DNA of 64,000 nucleotides from Coturnix japonica. Lineage: Eukaryota; Chordata; Aves; Galliformes; Phasianidae. The stretch covers positions 186,001 through 250,000 of the forward strand of contig NC_029543.1 in NCBI RefSeq assembly GCF_001577835.2, in the 5' to 3' direction. Made by a program: the position numbers and the translations under genes. The notes beneath the pieces are model-generated. The model had not been told where the DNA came from. It made no database searches and saw only the letters and a program-made list of their open reading frames with translations. This document shows, in pieces, positions 1 to 11,898 of the stretch. Every line of letters starts with the position of its first letter. Position 1 is the first letter of the stretch.

Positions 1-44
1 GGCTGTGCTTAGCAAACCTGCCCTTAGCTGGAACATGAGTTTTC

Positions 45-215
45 TCTGATGGTCCTTCAATCCAGTCTATCCAGATCCCTCTGCAGAGCTGCCCTGCCCT
101 TAGGCAGATCAACACTCCCACCTAAATTGATGTCGCCCACATACCTCCTGAGGGTGCACTCAGTTTCCTCATCAAGATAGCTGATAAAAAATATCAGAAG
201 AAAGTGGCCTCGATA
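45..215 (-). mobile_element. CR1 LINE fragment
   Basis: Matches the avian CR1 3' region in reverse orientation, for example the stretch around CCAGATCCCTCTGCAGAGC and the later GAGGGTGCACTCAGTTTCCTC followed by GATAAAAAATATCAGAAG. It lies in the CERS4 intron upstream of the first visible exon. Identified from memory of CR1 sequence; exact ends are uncertain. Confidence 0.6.
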
Positions 216-302
216 CTAATGATATTTCTTATTGTTGTTGCCACTTGTGATGGGAGAGGGCACTCACATCCTCTCTGCTCTGAACTCTCTTTCCTCTCGT
301 AG

Positions 303-3300
303 AACCATAGCTCTGCCCCTGAGCAGGAGGCTGGGAGTGAGAGACAAGACGAGGCCCAAAGTTCAGCCCAATGCCACACTGGAAGGCTTCTACAAGCTGC
401 TGGGCAGGACCCCAAAGGATGTAAGTGCCCCTGTGCTGAGAGCCCAGGCAACCAGCATCTCCTTCCCCCATTGCCAACCACCATGCTGGGGAAGAAGCAG
501 ATATTTCACCATCCACCAATGCATTCAGCAGCCACAGCCCCAGCACCACCCGTCTGGTGTGTGTCAGATCGAGCAGATAGCTGAGAGCTGTTGGCTTTCC
601 CAGCGAAGCAGCCATCTCCCCATGGTGGGCAGATCCTGTGGATAAGGCTCCTTATCTTTAACAGTCCTTTGGATCACTGCTCACAATGATAAATTCCCAG
701 ATCTATAAAATAATTATTGACTTAAATTTGTGTGAAACTTTGTCCAATTAATTAAAAAAAAAAAATAAATGCTCCCAAGCTCAATTCTGTTCTTTCTTTA
801 ATCACTGATTCAGGGCTAGGCAGTTTTATTGGGACTGTGCTAAGCTCCAAACCTGGGTTTACATATCTCCCAGCGCATGGAGACAGAAAGCATCAGGAAG
901 GCAAAGCTCTGCTTTCCCCATCTGTTCTGCAGGGTGACCTGGTTTCAGTGGCCAAGCAAAGCGGCCTGCCAGTCAAAACAGTGCAGACCTGGTTCCGGCA
1001 CCGGCGGGCCCAGGACCATCCCAAACTTACAAAGAGGTTCTGTGAGGCAAGGTAGGTGGGCCATCAATGGGGATGGGAACCTCCAACAGGTTCCTAATGC
1101 ATATTGCAACAATATGTGGAGTCAGAAAAGACAGAGGAGTGTCCAGATGAAAAGGATCAGGTTATTGGTAGATCTCAGCCTGAGGCTTTCAACTGTAGGT
1201 ACAAAGAGGCTCCAGTCAGGTAAGAGATCCGCACTTCCTCCTGCTCTGAGAACTACATTTCTCAGTGTTTGAATCCTGTTACCGCATCACAAAAGGAGAC
1301 AGGTAGAGGCACCTCGGGAGTGATGCTGTGTCCTACTTAATGCTGGCAGTGTACACCTGGGATTTGGGCACAGCAGAACCCAGGTGAGCTGTGGGTACCC
1401 CACTGCCTTATCAGCACATTGCTGCACATGCAAACAGAGCTGAGGTGCTGCAAATCTCTGTCCAAACCCCCATGGGCTTCTCAGCTGGGAGGGTGAGATC
1501 CCCCATTTGTCTGCCCACCCCTTATCCTTCTCCAGCTGTTTCTGCTATGCAGCACTTGTGCCTAAATACACCCATTTTGCTGCTTCCCAGTCAGGTGCTG
1601 GATGTGATTGCAAAACCTGGGGAGGTTTCCAAGCTTCGGAGGGAGTTGTAATTCCCTCTTTGTTTCTTTCTGTTTTAGCTGGAGATTCATATTCTATTTC
1701 ACATCATTCTTCTCTGGGGTGGCTCTCATATACGATGTAAGTATGTCAGTTGGGAAACACTGTGGGGTTACACCTTCTGTGTCTTCCTCATTCATGGAAA
1801 ATAAGTTTGATGCTCCTGGGCTGCTCCAAGGAACGCACAGATGGTGTGAGGCCATGTCTGTGGGTTTGGGCCACAGTCTCGGAGCCAAAGAAGGACAAGT
1901 TCAGGGACGTAGCACAGAACTGTTCCCAACCCACATCCAGGACAGCCCCTTATCCAGATACAGGCCTGGCCATGTGCCAGCGATGTCACCATGCTTTTCT
2001 TCATCCCGGCTACACCCACTGCCCGATGGGTATCATCACTTCTAGTGGAACATTCACCAGTGACAACCACCATCCACTTTAGCCAAGGTCAGGGGCAGAT
2101 TGGCTGTACCAATGCTGACACCATGTGCTTACTGAAGTGCTTCTCCATGCTGTTGATACACTTTGTTAGGACTATGGGCTCTTACTGCTGCCTTCTCTTT
2201 GTGCAGAAGCCGTGGGTTTGGGATCACACTGTGTGCTGGCTGCGATATCCACAACAGGTGAGCTGCAAGTCTGTGGGATAACTCAGGTTGGAAGGAGGTT
2301 TCTTGTCAGCTGTGAGCTCAGGTCTTACTCCAGTCTGATTTTGAAGACCTTAGGGGATGGAAACTGCACAGTGTCCCCAGGCAACCTGTCCTGTTGTTTA
2401 ACAACTGTCATGAGGACAAAGGTTCCCCTTAGATCCACCTCTTGTTTCTAATCATGCACGCTGCCTCTCACCCTCCCACCATGAACCGCAGTGAAAACTT
2501 GGCTGTCTTCCTGACCAACTCAGCTCCCTGTGGGTGGTGCATATGGAGGAGCAGCAGGAGGCTGTCCTGCCTGTGCCCTGAGCAGCCACCTATTCTCATT
2601 GAGTTTCTCTGTAATACAAGCCTGGTTAGGAGCAGCTCCATGTGTGAGGCTACAAAAGGGATGAAGCAGTCAGGATAACCCTTGAATTCTTGAAGAGGAA
2701 TGGGGACAGAACATCCAACAGGAGATCCTGGCTCCCCTCAGTTCCTCTGTGATGATCTGGGACTTGTCCTGCTCTCAGCACGGCCGCCAGTACAGCAGCA
2801 AACAGTTCAGCCACAGGGGATGGGGAAACATAGATATGACCAAGCCCTGCTGTCCCAAACGCAGTCTGAATTAATGCACTTTCTTGGAAAGAGTCTTGTC
2901 CTTTCCTGTCCCCCAAGGCTAAGAAAGGGTTGTCATGCTACCTTTTGCTTGTGTCACAGCCTCTTCTGCCCGCTCTGGGCTGGTTCTACCTGTTGGAGCT
3001 CTCCTTCTACTGGTCACTGGTCATCACTCTGCCCTTTGATGTGAAGAGGAAGGTGAGTGACAGCAGCACAGCTGCAACCCACTGCCTCAGCACCATTCAG
3101 CCTCTATGACAACCTTTGCACATAGAGGCTTACCCATACTGCAAGGCATATTCCCTACCTGCAGGATCTCCAGCCACCCCCATTGGTTCCTCTCCATGTT
3201 CCTCCACTGTGGCTGCTGGGCAGGTCCTGCCCCAGGCCAAAGGCATCTATTGTTATCACACACAGCTCTTTGATACATGGGAGGGTGAGCCCACATACAG

Positions 3301-4905
3301 CCTAGGAGGAAAATATGGGGTGTTAAGGGCTGATACTTTGCAGAGGTGTTTGCCACATCCAGCAAGGCAGCACCATCCACAAACAGCCACTGCCAGGTCA
3401 AGACACCCTGTCTTCTCCTTACAGGACTTTAAGGAACAGATCATCCACCACATTGCCACCATCACTCTGATCTTTGTATCCTACTGTGCCAACCTGATAC
3501 GGCTTGGGGTGATGATCATGCTGGTCCACGATTCCTCTGATTACCTTCTAGAGGTAAGTTCCCCTCACTCAGAAATGCAGGTCCATGCTCACATCTGTCA
3601 GTAGGGCATTGCTACACTTGATCTGTGCAGTGGGAGGGCCAGCAAACATCACATTTACTGCCCCTGGGGGAAAGTGCACAACAGGACATCAATCAACAAA
3701 TCCAGTAACGCATCAGCTCATGGGAAATCCCTGCAACTCTGCAGGAGAGGGGTGAGAGAAGGAGCAAGCTGCCATGTGGGATACGTGGCTGTTTGTCTCT
3801 CTGCAGTTGGCCAAGGTTCTCCATTACATGAAATGGAAGCGGGTCTGCGAAGCCGTCTTCTTTGCTTTTGCTGTGGTGTTCATCAGCTCCCGCCTTGTCG
3901 TTTTCCCACTAATGTGAGTTATGTTTTAACGAACAGAACATTCCAGGTAAGCTCAAAGACAAATCCAGCTAGAACTGGGGGAACTGAGAAGGAAAGCTGA
4001 GGGTTGTTAGCTATAAATTAACCTTGAGTAGCAAACTGCCCTTCTTCCCCAGGCTGAGGCTGTGTCCCATATTGCACACTGCCATAGACACGCAGCACAT
4101 GGAGAAGCACTGCCTGCTGCTCCTGGAGGGTGTTGGAGGTTTCCAACCAGCAGCCTGTCAGTGAACACTATGGGATGGCTGCCAATTTTAAGTGTCACTG
4201 CATGTCTTTTGGGACCTGGGACATGCTTGCTAGAGTCTGTTTCTGAGGCAGAGCGAGAAGGCACCAAAGTGTAGCATGATTTCCCAGCACAGCTCAGCTC
4301 TGCCCAGAGGACCCAGGAGACAAATATCTGCCCAAAAAGATTCTTGACCCTTTTAAGTGTGAAGGCACACGGCCTGCTGGAGTCTTGTCTCTTCTCATTT
4401 GTCTCTCTCTCTCTCCCACAGCACATACTATTACTATGTGACAAAATTTGAGATGTTCTTCCTAAGCTGCCTGATAAACGCTTTCCTGGTGGTCCTGCAG
4501 CTCTTGCACATTTTCTGGTCCTACCTAATCCTCCGGATGACCTTCAGTGTCATCCTCTATGGTGCGGTAAGAAAAACCTTTTTCTCCTCCATGACCACGA
4601 AAGCCAGAGTGGTTCTGCACCATGCTTGGGATGGTTGGACCTGATGATCTCTTGAGGTCCCTTCCAAATACAGGGACAATTACCACGTTGGCACTAAGGA
4701 CCTGAGTTCACTTATTATTTCTATTATACCTCTCAGGTTATTTCATCAGTGCTCTGAATGAAAGCAGGACTATATAATATCGCATGGCAGAGGTTCTGCA
4801 GCTCATTTAAATCATCTTTCTTTCCTACAGAAAAAAAAAGATGCAAGAAGTGACACTGAGGAAAGTGATGGGAGCGAAGCAGAGGATGCAGCTAAAAATG
4901 AGTAG
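303..4905 (+). CDS. CERS4: Ceramide synthase, CERS4-like (3' part; N-terminus off window)
   Basis: ER-membrane ceramide synthase that N-acylates sphingoid bases with acyl-CoA. Nine exons are visible: 303-420, 933-1051, 1679-1736, 2207-2257, 2960-3052, 3425-3553, 3807-3913, 4422-4566 and 4831-4905. They encode 297 residues in a continuous phase to a TAG stop. The first exon reads [20 protein letters not shown], very close to human CERS4 as I remember it. The second carries the Hox-like domain ([20 protein letters not shown]). Exon 3425-3553 carries the Lag1p motif, with the catalytic HH pair and HDSSD. Several hydrophobic transmembrane segments follow. The last exon gives an acidic, serine-rich tail ([11 protein letters not shown]), a likely CK2 phosphorylation site. 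The tail is shorter than I remember for human CERS4. The first coding exon, with the start codon, must lie left of base 1. Family certain; paralogue probable. Confidence 0.85.
4606..4675 (+). mobile_element. CR1 LINE 3' tail fragment
   Basis: A short piece resembling the CR1 3' end (GGTTGGACCTGATGATCTC, then GAGGTCCCTTCCAA). It lies in the last CERS4 intron. Too short to assign a subfamily. Confidence 0.5.
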
Positions 4906-5036
4906 CACGAGTTTGTTATCAAACAGCAAGTGACAGAGTATTAGAAGTACAGAAGCTGAAAAGGACCTGGAGGAAGAGGCCAGACAGGTTCATAGACCCC
5001 TCCACAGTGGTACACACAAAGCACCATCTAACATCT

Positions 5037-5543
5037 ACATTGGCTGCTTCATAAGTAATGCTTCCTATTTACCTCCGTGGAAACTATAACAGATACAAGA
5101 GCACAGTGACACTATTTGATAGAGCAAACTGTCAGCTACAAAATGCTATTTCTCAACACAGCCACTGCCACTAGCTGTGCATTTTCACCAGTGATGAATG
5201 AGAGCTGTGTGCTGCACTTAAGTCTGCACAATTGGTGGTGCCCCACTGACCCACCCCACATCCCTCACTGTGCTGCATCCACTAGTTAGTCTCCATAAAT
5301 GTTAAGTAAGCATCAATGAATGTCAATGAGTGCCATTTTTTTGCATGGAGGAATTCAGTGATGCCCCTTTGCTTCATCCACACTCCCATGTCAGGCCTCC
5401 CCTCTGCTGCCATCTGTCACATGACAACATGTAAAGGGATACTGTTGGAAAGGTTCAGCCTCTGCTGCCATCCCACCAACAGCCACCTCTGACATGGGCT
5501 GACATCATAAAGTAGGAGGCATTACTTTTGGAGCAGACCTCTT
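5037..5543. mobile_element. Mariner DNA transposon, Galluhop/Mariner1_GG-like, deletion derivative
   Basis: About 505 bases bounded by imperfect inverted ends. The left end reads GGCTGCTTCATAAGTAATGC and the right end, reverse-complemented, reads GGTCTGCTCCAAAAGTAATG; both continue into CCTATTT or CCTACTT. Internal phrases such as CACTATTTGATAGAGCAAA and the segment around GGAGGAATTCAGTGATGCCC match the chicken mariner family I know. At about 0.5 kb it is shorter than a full mariner (about 1.3 kb), and no open transposase frame remains, so it is an inactive deletion derivative. It sits just downstream of the CERS4 stop, probably in the 3'UTR or 3' flank. Confidence 0.75.
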
Positions 5544-6638
5544 AAATTTCATCGTATAATTTCCAGGCAATAAGTAACTTTAAGAGATGTTTTCTTCACA
5601 TCTTCTATCAGGACCATTGCTTTACTACTATTCTATGGTCACTTATCTAGGAATGATCTATCAGCCAATGTCTTACCAGAAGTTGTTGAACATTTAAACT
5701 GACTTTGTAATTTTGGAAGACACCAAAGGCCATTGCCACCTTATGAGAACAATTGCACAGGAACAGCTCCTGCTTTAACCTCCAAATAGGTTTTCCATTC
5801 TGTAGTCTGGAATGGTCAGGCTCTGGGGCAAGGAATGACTGTTTCCATAGTCAAGGCCTGGCCAGCTGATGTTCGCTGCGGGAATGGTGTGAAACAGATC
5901 GTGTCTATAGGGTTGTGCTTAACTGAACACGTACCTTGGGATAGTGCTCCTGAAGCGGAAAGCATCTGGAACTCTTCTAAATGCATGTTTTTCTGCCAGA
6001 GATTATAAGTTAGTCTGAATGGAAACAGTCCATAGGAGTGTATTAATCCTGTTGGAATATTATACAGGTTTTCTCTGTTTTGAATAACCATTCACTTTGT
6101 AATGAATTTATGAAAGAACATAAGATTTAAAGTCTATATAGGAATGAACTGCACCTGAACCAAAGGTTTACCTCGATTTCTCATGATGCATTTTTTTTTT
6201 TTTTTTTTGAGTCTCAGTGATCTCAGTTCATATATCAGGCAGAAAGCAGACGTACTGCTGAAGATTCCCTTGACAGACATTTATTACTTTACTCCTACAA
6301 TTTTTAATGTTATATTTGAGGCAATGACTTTCCTGTCCCTCCCAACCATACAAGGAGAAACAGAGGAGTCAGAGCACAGAGCAGCCCCTCATATAACACC
6401 AACCCTAAGGAGTTTGTGTACTCTTAACACTGACCTCTATTTCTAACCCACATGTAATTGCAAAGCTTGCACTTTTTCTTAAAGATCAGTCACCAGGTAG
6501 AAAAAAGAAACACAGCTAGGAAGGAAAGAGATCCATTTTCAAAATTTAACATATTTCACAAACCAAATTTGATACAATCTGGTTCCTGCTGGCTGTAAAG
6601 CACACGACTTTTCCTTCGTGGTTATCCCAGATCTGACA
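5544..6638. other. Intergenic, convergent 3' ends of CERS4 and the Kelch gene
   Basis: No convincing exon seen. It contains a poly-T run near 6190-6209. A minus-strand AATAAA (6280-6285), about 355 bases past the stop of the Kelch gene, is a plausible polyadenylation signal for that gene. No canonical plus-strand AATAAA was found for CERS4. Confidence 0.5.
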
Positions 6639-8977
6639 TCACTTAGCTGATGTATCAAACCTTCGCACAGAGACGCAACCATGAATAGGAAGGGGACATG
6701 GGAGTTTGTTGTCTATGACCTGGCATATATCAACATAGGGATCAAAGAGGACAACAGTGGGGAGGGCACTGTTACCCTTTCTCTGCCCAAGCAAATAAAT
6801 TTGTCCATTCACAGTGCAGCATCCCATGAAGAATTTCTGGGTCAAGCATTCTTCATCCACATGGGTCCACTCATCTGTCTCCACATCAAATCGGAAAGCT
6901 TCCCCTCCTATGGTGTACAAAGCACCATTCAGTGATGTGATGCAGAGATCGTACCTGAGAGAGGAGAAATCCTTGATGAGAGTATCCACAAGGAGCCCAG
7001 CCTGCTAGCAAGGCTTGGAGCTCTGAGAAGACAATGTGTCTATATGGAATTATTTCCTTCCAGTTACAACAGTGTTCATCCAGAATGGCTACAAATAAAG
7101 TAAATCTCACAGAGTTGTAGAGAATTTCCCCTTGTAACACAGAACACAGAAAAGGACTTTTTTGTTTATGCTTCTCCAAACATGACAGTGGAGACAATTC
7201 TCCCAAGAGGATCTACAGCCCATGGAGAAACCTACATTAGAGCTGTGTTATCCTATAGAACCGCAGTCTATGGGAAGCACCTATACTGGAGCAAGTAAAA
7301 AAGTGTGAGAAAGAAGGAGGATCAAAGAGGAATTGCTGACTGACCATAATGTCCTCCATCTTCCCCATCCCTGTTCAGGAAGGAAAATGAGCTAACAGCT
7401 GGGTGGGAGTTTGCCCCTTTGCCAACGTTAACCCCTTCAGCAGAGCCTTTCTCTTCTTCTCAGGTCAAACAGGATTACTTCTTACCTTGGAAGTGGAGAA
7501 AATGAGATGACATCCCAGCTGTCCGTCTCTGTGTTCAACCTTTGCACTCCATCATAGACATGTCCATTTTCATCCAGGCCACAGACCACATAGATCCTGG
7601 TTCCCACACTGACTGCACCTCCCCGCTCCACAGGCTGAATCATAGGATTCATGCTTTCCCACTCGGAGTCCACCAGTGCCATGCGCTCCACTTCTGCAAT
7701 GATCCCTTCATCTGTGCTCCCTCCGAGCACATACAGGTAGAACCCTACTCCTACTGCACAGTGGCTGTTGCGAGACTTCTTCATGGCTGGGCCTTCCAGC
7801 CAGCTGTTGCTCAGACAGTCGTAGATCAGCACCCAATCCACACTGTACCACACAAACTCATCTCGGAAATATCCTCCTGTCACAACAAGGAAGCTTCCTG
7901 GAGAGACAGCAAAGAAAATAACAATTACACACAGGCTGAAAGTCATTCTTTTCTGAGCCTCAGTGCTCAGTCCCAGTTGCTACCACCACTTGAGTTACAG
8001 CTCTGTGAGTTACCTACTGCTGCCACTGCGTATTGGGTGAGGTTTCTGCGCTGCAATGGAGGGCAAGCCTGCCAGGTCCCCGTTTTAGGTTGAAACAGAA
8101 ATAATTCTTGCTGTTCCTTGTCACGCTTTCCTCCCAGGACATACAAGGTGTCATAGCTCCGACTGGTGAAAGGACACAGCGTCACGTTTTGCCAGCTGGG
8201 TGGAGGACAGCTGTCCAACCTCCTGATCAGTCTGGAGAAGGCATCTGCCTGCCCGGGGCGCTTGCTGCGCTTCACCAAGATATCGAGGAAGGACAGACTC
8301 AGAAATGCGACCCTGACTTCAGCCACCAAATCCAAAAAGTCATTCTCTCTTGTTTCTGGGTCCTCCATTATCCACATCATGATGCTGTCAAAAACCACAT
8401 CTTCTCGAGGAACAAAGAGCTCATCGCTTTTGAGGAACTGCATCAGCGTTTCTTTGGGTAGTGCCTTAAATTCCTCCTGAGACATCACGTCCCCCCAGTG
8501 GGTGAGAGCCACGTTCATGGCAGATGCATGCAGCTCTATAAAGGCAAAACGCTGTGAGTAGGCCATCAGGCCCAGGCAGTTGGAAACATGCAGCTCTCTC
8601 TCCAGAAATTTCTCACACAACAGTTTCACCCTATCGAACTGAAAAAAATCAGCTGCCTCCAGCAAGCTGGTCACATTTTCTTGACCTATGAGCACTTGGG
8701 CTGTGCGAGTGAACTCAAGAAGGGCCTGGAAAGGTGCTGCATCAATCCCTCTGATCACTATGTGGTGTTCAGAGCTCTCCCTCGTGCCCCCAAAAAACAT
8801 CACTTTGAAGTAACGGCTGTGTAATGAAAGTGCCCTACGGCTGACCTGGAAAAGTCTCTCCCCGACCTCAAGAACTGTATCTGCAACCACTTCTGTCTGA
8901 GAATCCAGCTCTTCTGGTTCCTGTGCAGACCCCATGGCTGTTGATGGCCGGGCAGTTAATTTTAACTCAGTCCTCAT
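6639..8977 (-). CDS. BTB-BACK-Kelch protein (KLHL/KBTBD-type), unnamed
   Basis: A three-exon gene: 8977-8014, 7897-7486 and 6954-6639. It closes in frame at 563 residues. Residues about 28-135 form a BTB/POZ fold (ALSLHSRYFKVMFFGGTRES), about 140-240 a BACK domain, and about 285-555 a Kelch propeller with repeated GG turns (LYVLGGKRD, LVVTGGYF, YLYVLGGSTDEG, LYTIGGEAF). Such proteins usually act as substrate adaptors of CUL3 ubiquitin ligases; that role is inferred from the family. A TGA lies directly before the first ATG in frame, so the first exon holds the start. The second ATG (8935, MGSAQEPEE) has the better Kozak context and may be used instead. Splice junctions agree with consensus in all cases. 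I cannot place it in a specific KLHL group. Confidence 0.85.
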
Positions 8978-10408
8978 TCAGCCTCTGCTCATGTGAGGGC
9001 GCTGGAAATACTATCTGCCTAGCCAGGATAAATACAAGATAAGCCAAACTTGTCCTAAAAATAGAATGTGCTTTCTGTGCTCCTGCTTTGGTCTTCTGCC
9101 TTTCCTGCTGCTTTTCAGCAGAGGCAGAACTGCACAACCCAAAATTGGCAGATTTAATTGGAATCCACCCTAGGTAGGTAATGTCAAAGCAAATTTGGGG
9201 AGCTGTTCTCCAGTAAGAAGGGAGATGAACAACCAAAACAGTCCTGAGCACTGACATCATCTCAGGAAATCATAGATTAATATTGAACTCATTGACAAAA
9301 ACATTCATTATCTTTCTTTCTGCAAACCAAACACTTAGGAAAGGTTGAGACTTTCCAGGAAAACATTCCTGAGGTTACATCCTTCGCCAGTCTAACATCA
9401 AATTCCAGGCTGCTTTAACCTTAAGACAGGGGGAAGGAAAGAGAACTTTTATCAGACTAACAATCAGACATTTAAGAACACGTTGATTTGAATTTATTTG
9501 TTCACAGCTCCTCAAATCTTGCTACTTGTGAAGAAATAAAAAAAATGTTTACTCACAGATCGAATTATAACAAGTGCAACCACAAGTAGACAGCTACAGT
9601 ATAAAAAATATGCAGTATTTCCAGACACTGCTTCAATTGAACATTAGGATCTTAATAGTTCTTCTCCTACAATTCCCACTAACACACTTCCATAAGGTCT
9701 GTATCACCCAGCTGAGACAATAATCTGACAAGGGATTCCAGTCTTCATGTAGAAACTGGGAGCCTTTCAATTCACAATGATAGTCCAAAAGATTTGTAAC
9801 AAGTGCTAAAAAAAATACCTTCTTAGCTATGCAGCTTGTCAAGGTGATACCATATGATCAAAGTAATTTTTTTTTTCATGTACTGGAGCAGGGAGGCAAG
9901 AGAGATTAACTCACCAGCAGGAAGCCTAAAACACAATATAAAATGCTTCCCAGCTGTATACAGACATTTAAGAGGAAGAAAAAATGAGCTCTAAGGTGTT
10001 CAGATTAATTCAAATACATTTTAATATGTTTTAAAACGTAGATCAAATGACCAGCGTTCAGAGAAATAATTACTAATTTTAAGTGGTGGTTCCAAGACTC
10101 ACAATACCAGGAGGGTTTCTGACAATTCATAGGCAGAATATTCTCTCCTCTCAGCTCTAACAATGTAGAGCGTCACATTTATTCAAGGGGAAAAAATAAA
10201 AATAAAAAAGTAATCAGAACTTGTGCCTTGCACATCACATCTCATTCCCTTCCTGCTCATGGAAAGCCACAAAAATGAAAGCCGACTGCTCTTTCACACC
10301 AACAAACACACGTTCAAACTCCTCTCCAAAAACATGAAGCTTCTCACACACTGATCATTTCCTCCAATGATTTGCACCCCCAAAGTCTTTGAAGACAGCC
10401 CACTGCCA
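8978..10408. other. Spacer between the Kelch gene and LSM7
   Basis: AT-rich and without a supported exon. The right part is the LSM7 3'UTR: a minus-strand AATAAA at 10178-10183 lies about 226 bases past the LSM7 stop, and a second is at 9493-9498. The left part is 5' flank of the Kelch gene, with no CpG-rich promoter visible. Confidence 0.5.
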
Positions 10409-11898
10409 CTATCCATCTTGCTGCTGAATGAAAGGGTTAGGAATCGCTTCCATTCCATCCTGTGGGCAAATGAGAACCACAGAAGTCCCTCGGCAGACCA
10501 CAAGTCCCAGCTGACGTGTGTCTTCTGTTAATTTGTATTGATCATCTGGGTCTGAAAAGCAGAGATCCATAGTTACAATGGAAACTTAAGCAAAATAATA
10601 TAATAAATTCCATCAATTTATTATTATTTTTTTTTTTAAACACAATCTTTCCTGGCTTCTCAGGAATAGGATACAAGGTAAGGGAAAGCTGACTGTGTAT
10701 TACTTACCTCGCATATATTCAATGGTACCATCAAGCACAAGGTTCAGTAGAGGGTCAAATCCTTTCAAGACACCACTCGCTATTAAAGACCACATACAAC
10801 AGAATGATTAGAGATCAAAAGCAGAAACACAGCAGCACAGCATGCACAGGACATGCTCAGTTCTCCAGTTCTGTTCTCTCCTTTGAGCAAGATTATCAAA
10901 CAACTAACAGTGAAATTTAAAAGCGCCCTCTATCAAAATGCAAATGCACAAGAACCCAAACTGTCTTAAGTGAAACTTTCTTTTTCCCCAATCAATTCCA
11001 GAAGCAGGGATGCCTTGAAGAAAATTTAGAGCTTTCTGCCAATTTCATGTGCTTCTCAAGAACACCTCAACACAGCAAATACTACAAATAAATGTTCCCT
11101 ACAGGAGGAAGCCAAACTAAGACCAGTGCTTTCCTTGGACAAGTATAGTCCAGAAGGACAATTGGAAAACTGATCTTTTTAGCTTTACATGAACACACTC
11201 AAAACAACCAACTGCCTCAAAGGACAGTGAGGTGACCACAGGTGACACAACGCACAGACACAGGGTACAGACACAGGGCTGTTGGCTGCAGACACACCCA
11301 GCCCAGCCCAGGCACCTCATACCCACGTACCTTCTCTCCCACCCTGAAACTTCACCCGGATCGTTTTGTCGATGTATTTGGAAAGATCTAAAATACTCTC
11401 TTTCTTTTTCTTCTCCTTATCCTGAAGACGAGAAACAAAGACAACACGAACTCAAAACAAACTGCCAGACGTCACCACACCTGCTACTTCATTACATATT
11501 TCACAGCACTTCCATGTTTTCTCTTTCTCCCACAACCCGGCTTGTAACACTGCTGAAGAAATCATCCCTGGGGCAAAGTCAGGCGTGAAGGGGCAGCCAT
11601 AGAGCATAGGGCACAGCCATATAGAGCACACGGCCATAGAGCACACGGCCATAGAGCACACGGCCATAGAGCACAGCAGCCATAGAGCACAGCCCCATAG
11701 AGCACAGCCCCATAGAGCACAGCAGCCATAGAGCACACAGCCCACAGCAGCAGAGCCGCAGGGCCGGGCAGCCTGACCACACCAACGCTCCAGAACCGCC
11801 CAGCAGAACCGCAGCGCCCACCCAGGGACCTCCCGGCTCTTAAGGACCCCTCACGACCACAAGCCCATCACCCCCCGCCGCCCCCTCCTCACCGCCAT
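10409..11898 (-). CDS. LSM7: U6 snRNA-associated Sm-like protein LSm7
   Basis: Subunit of the LSm1-7 (cytoplasmic mRNA decapping and decay) and LSm2-8 (nuclear U6 snRNA binding) heteroheptameric rings. Four exons: 11898-11893 (only ATG GCG), 11421-11331, 10779-10708 and 10551-10409. Together they give 103 residues, the same length as human. The protein reads MA then DKEKKKKESILDLSKYIDKT. The Sm1 motif follows (GFDPLLNLVLDGTIEY) and then Sm2 (LGLVVCRGTSVVLI), ending FIQQQDG. The first coding exon has only two codons, so the start depends on splicing into it; the junction ATGGCG|GTGAGG is a good donor. Intron 1 holds a minisatellite. The gene shares a promoter head to head with SPPL2B. Confidence 0.97.
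11597..11748. repeat. Minisatellite in LSM7 intron 1
   Basis: Tandem array with a unit of about 15-18 bases built on ATAGAGCACACGGCC and variants ATAGAGCACAGCCCC and ATAGAGCACAGCAGCC. About nine imperfect copies. The array stops before the CpG-rich promoter. Confidence 0.85.

Noticed and set aside
877-1272. Long plus-strand frame overlapping the homeobox-like exon of CERS4
   Set aside because: Frame-shifted shadow of the real exon 933-1051.
11452-11821. Cysteine- and alanine-rich repeated peptides (AVLYGAVLYG-like) in three minus-strand frames
   Set aside because: Translations of the LSM7 intron 1 minisatellite, not a protein gene.
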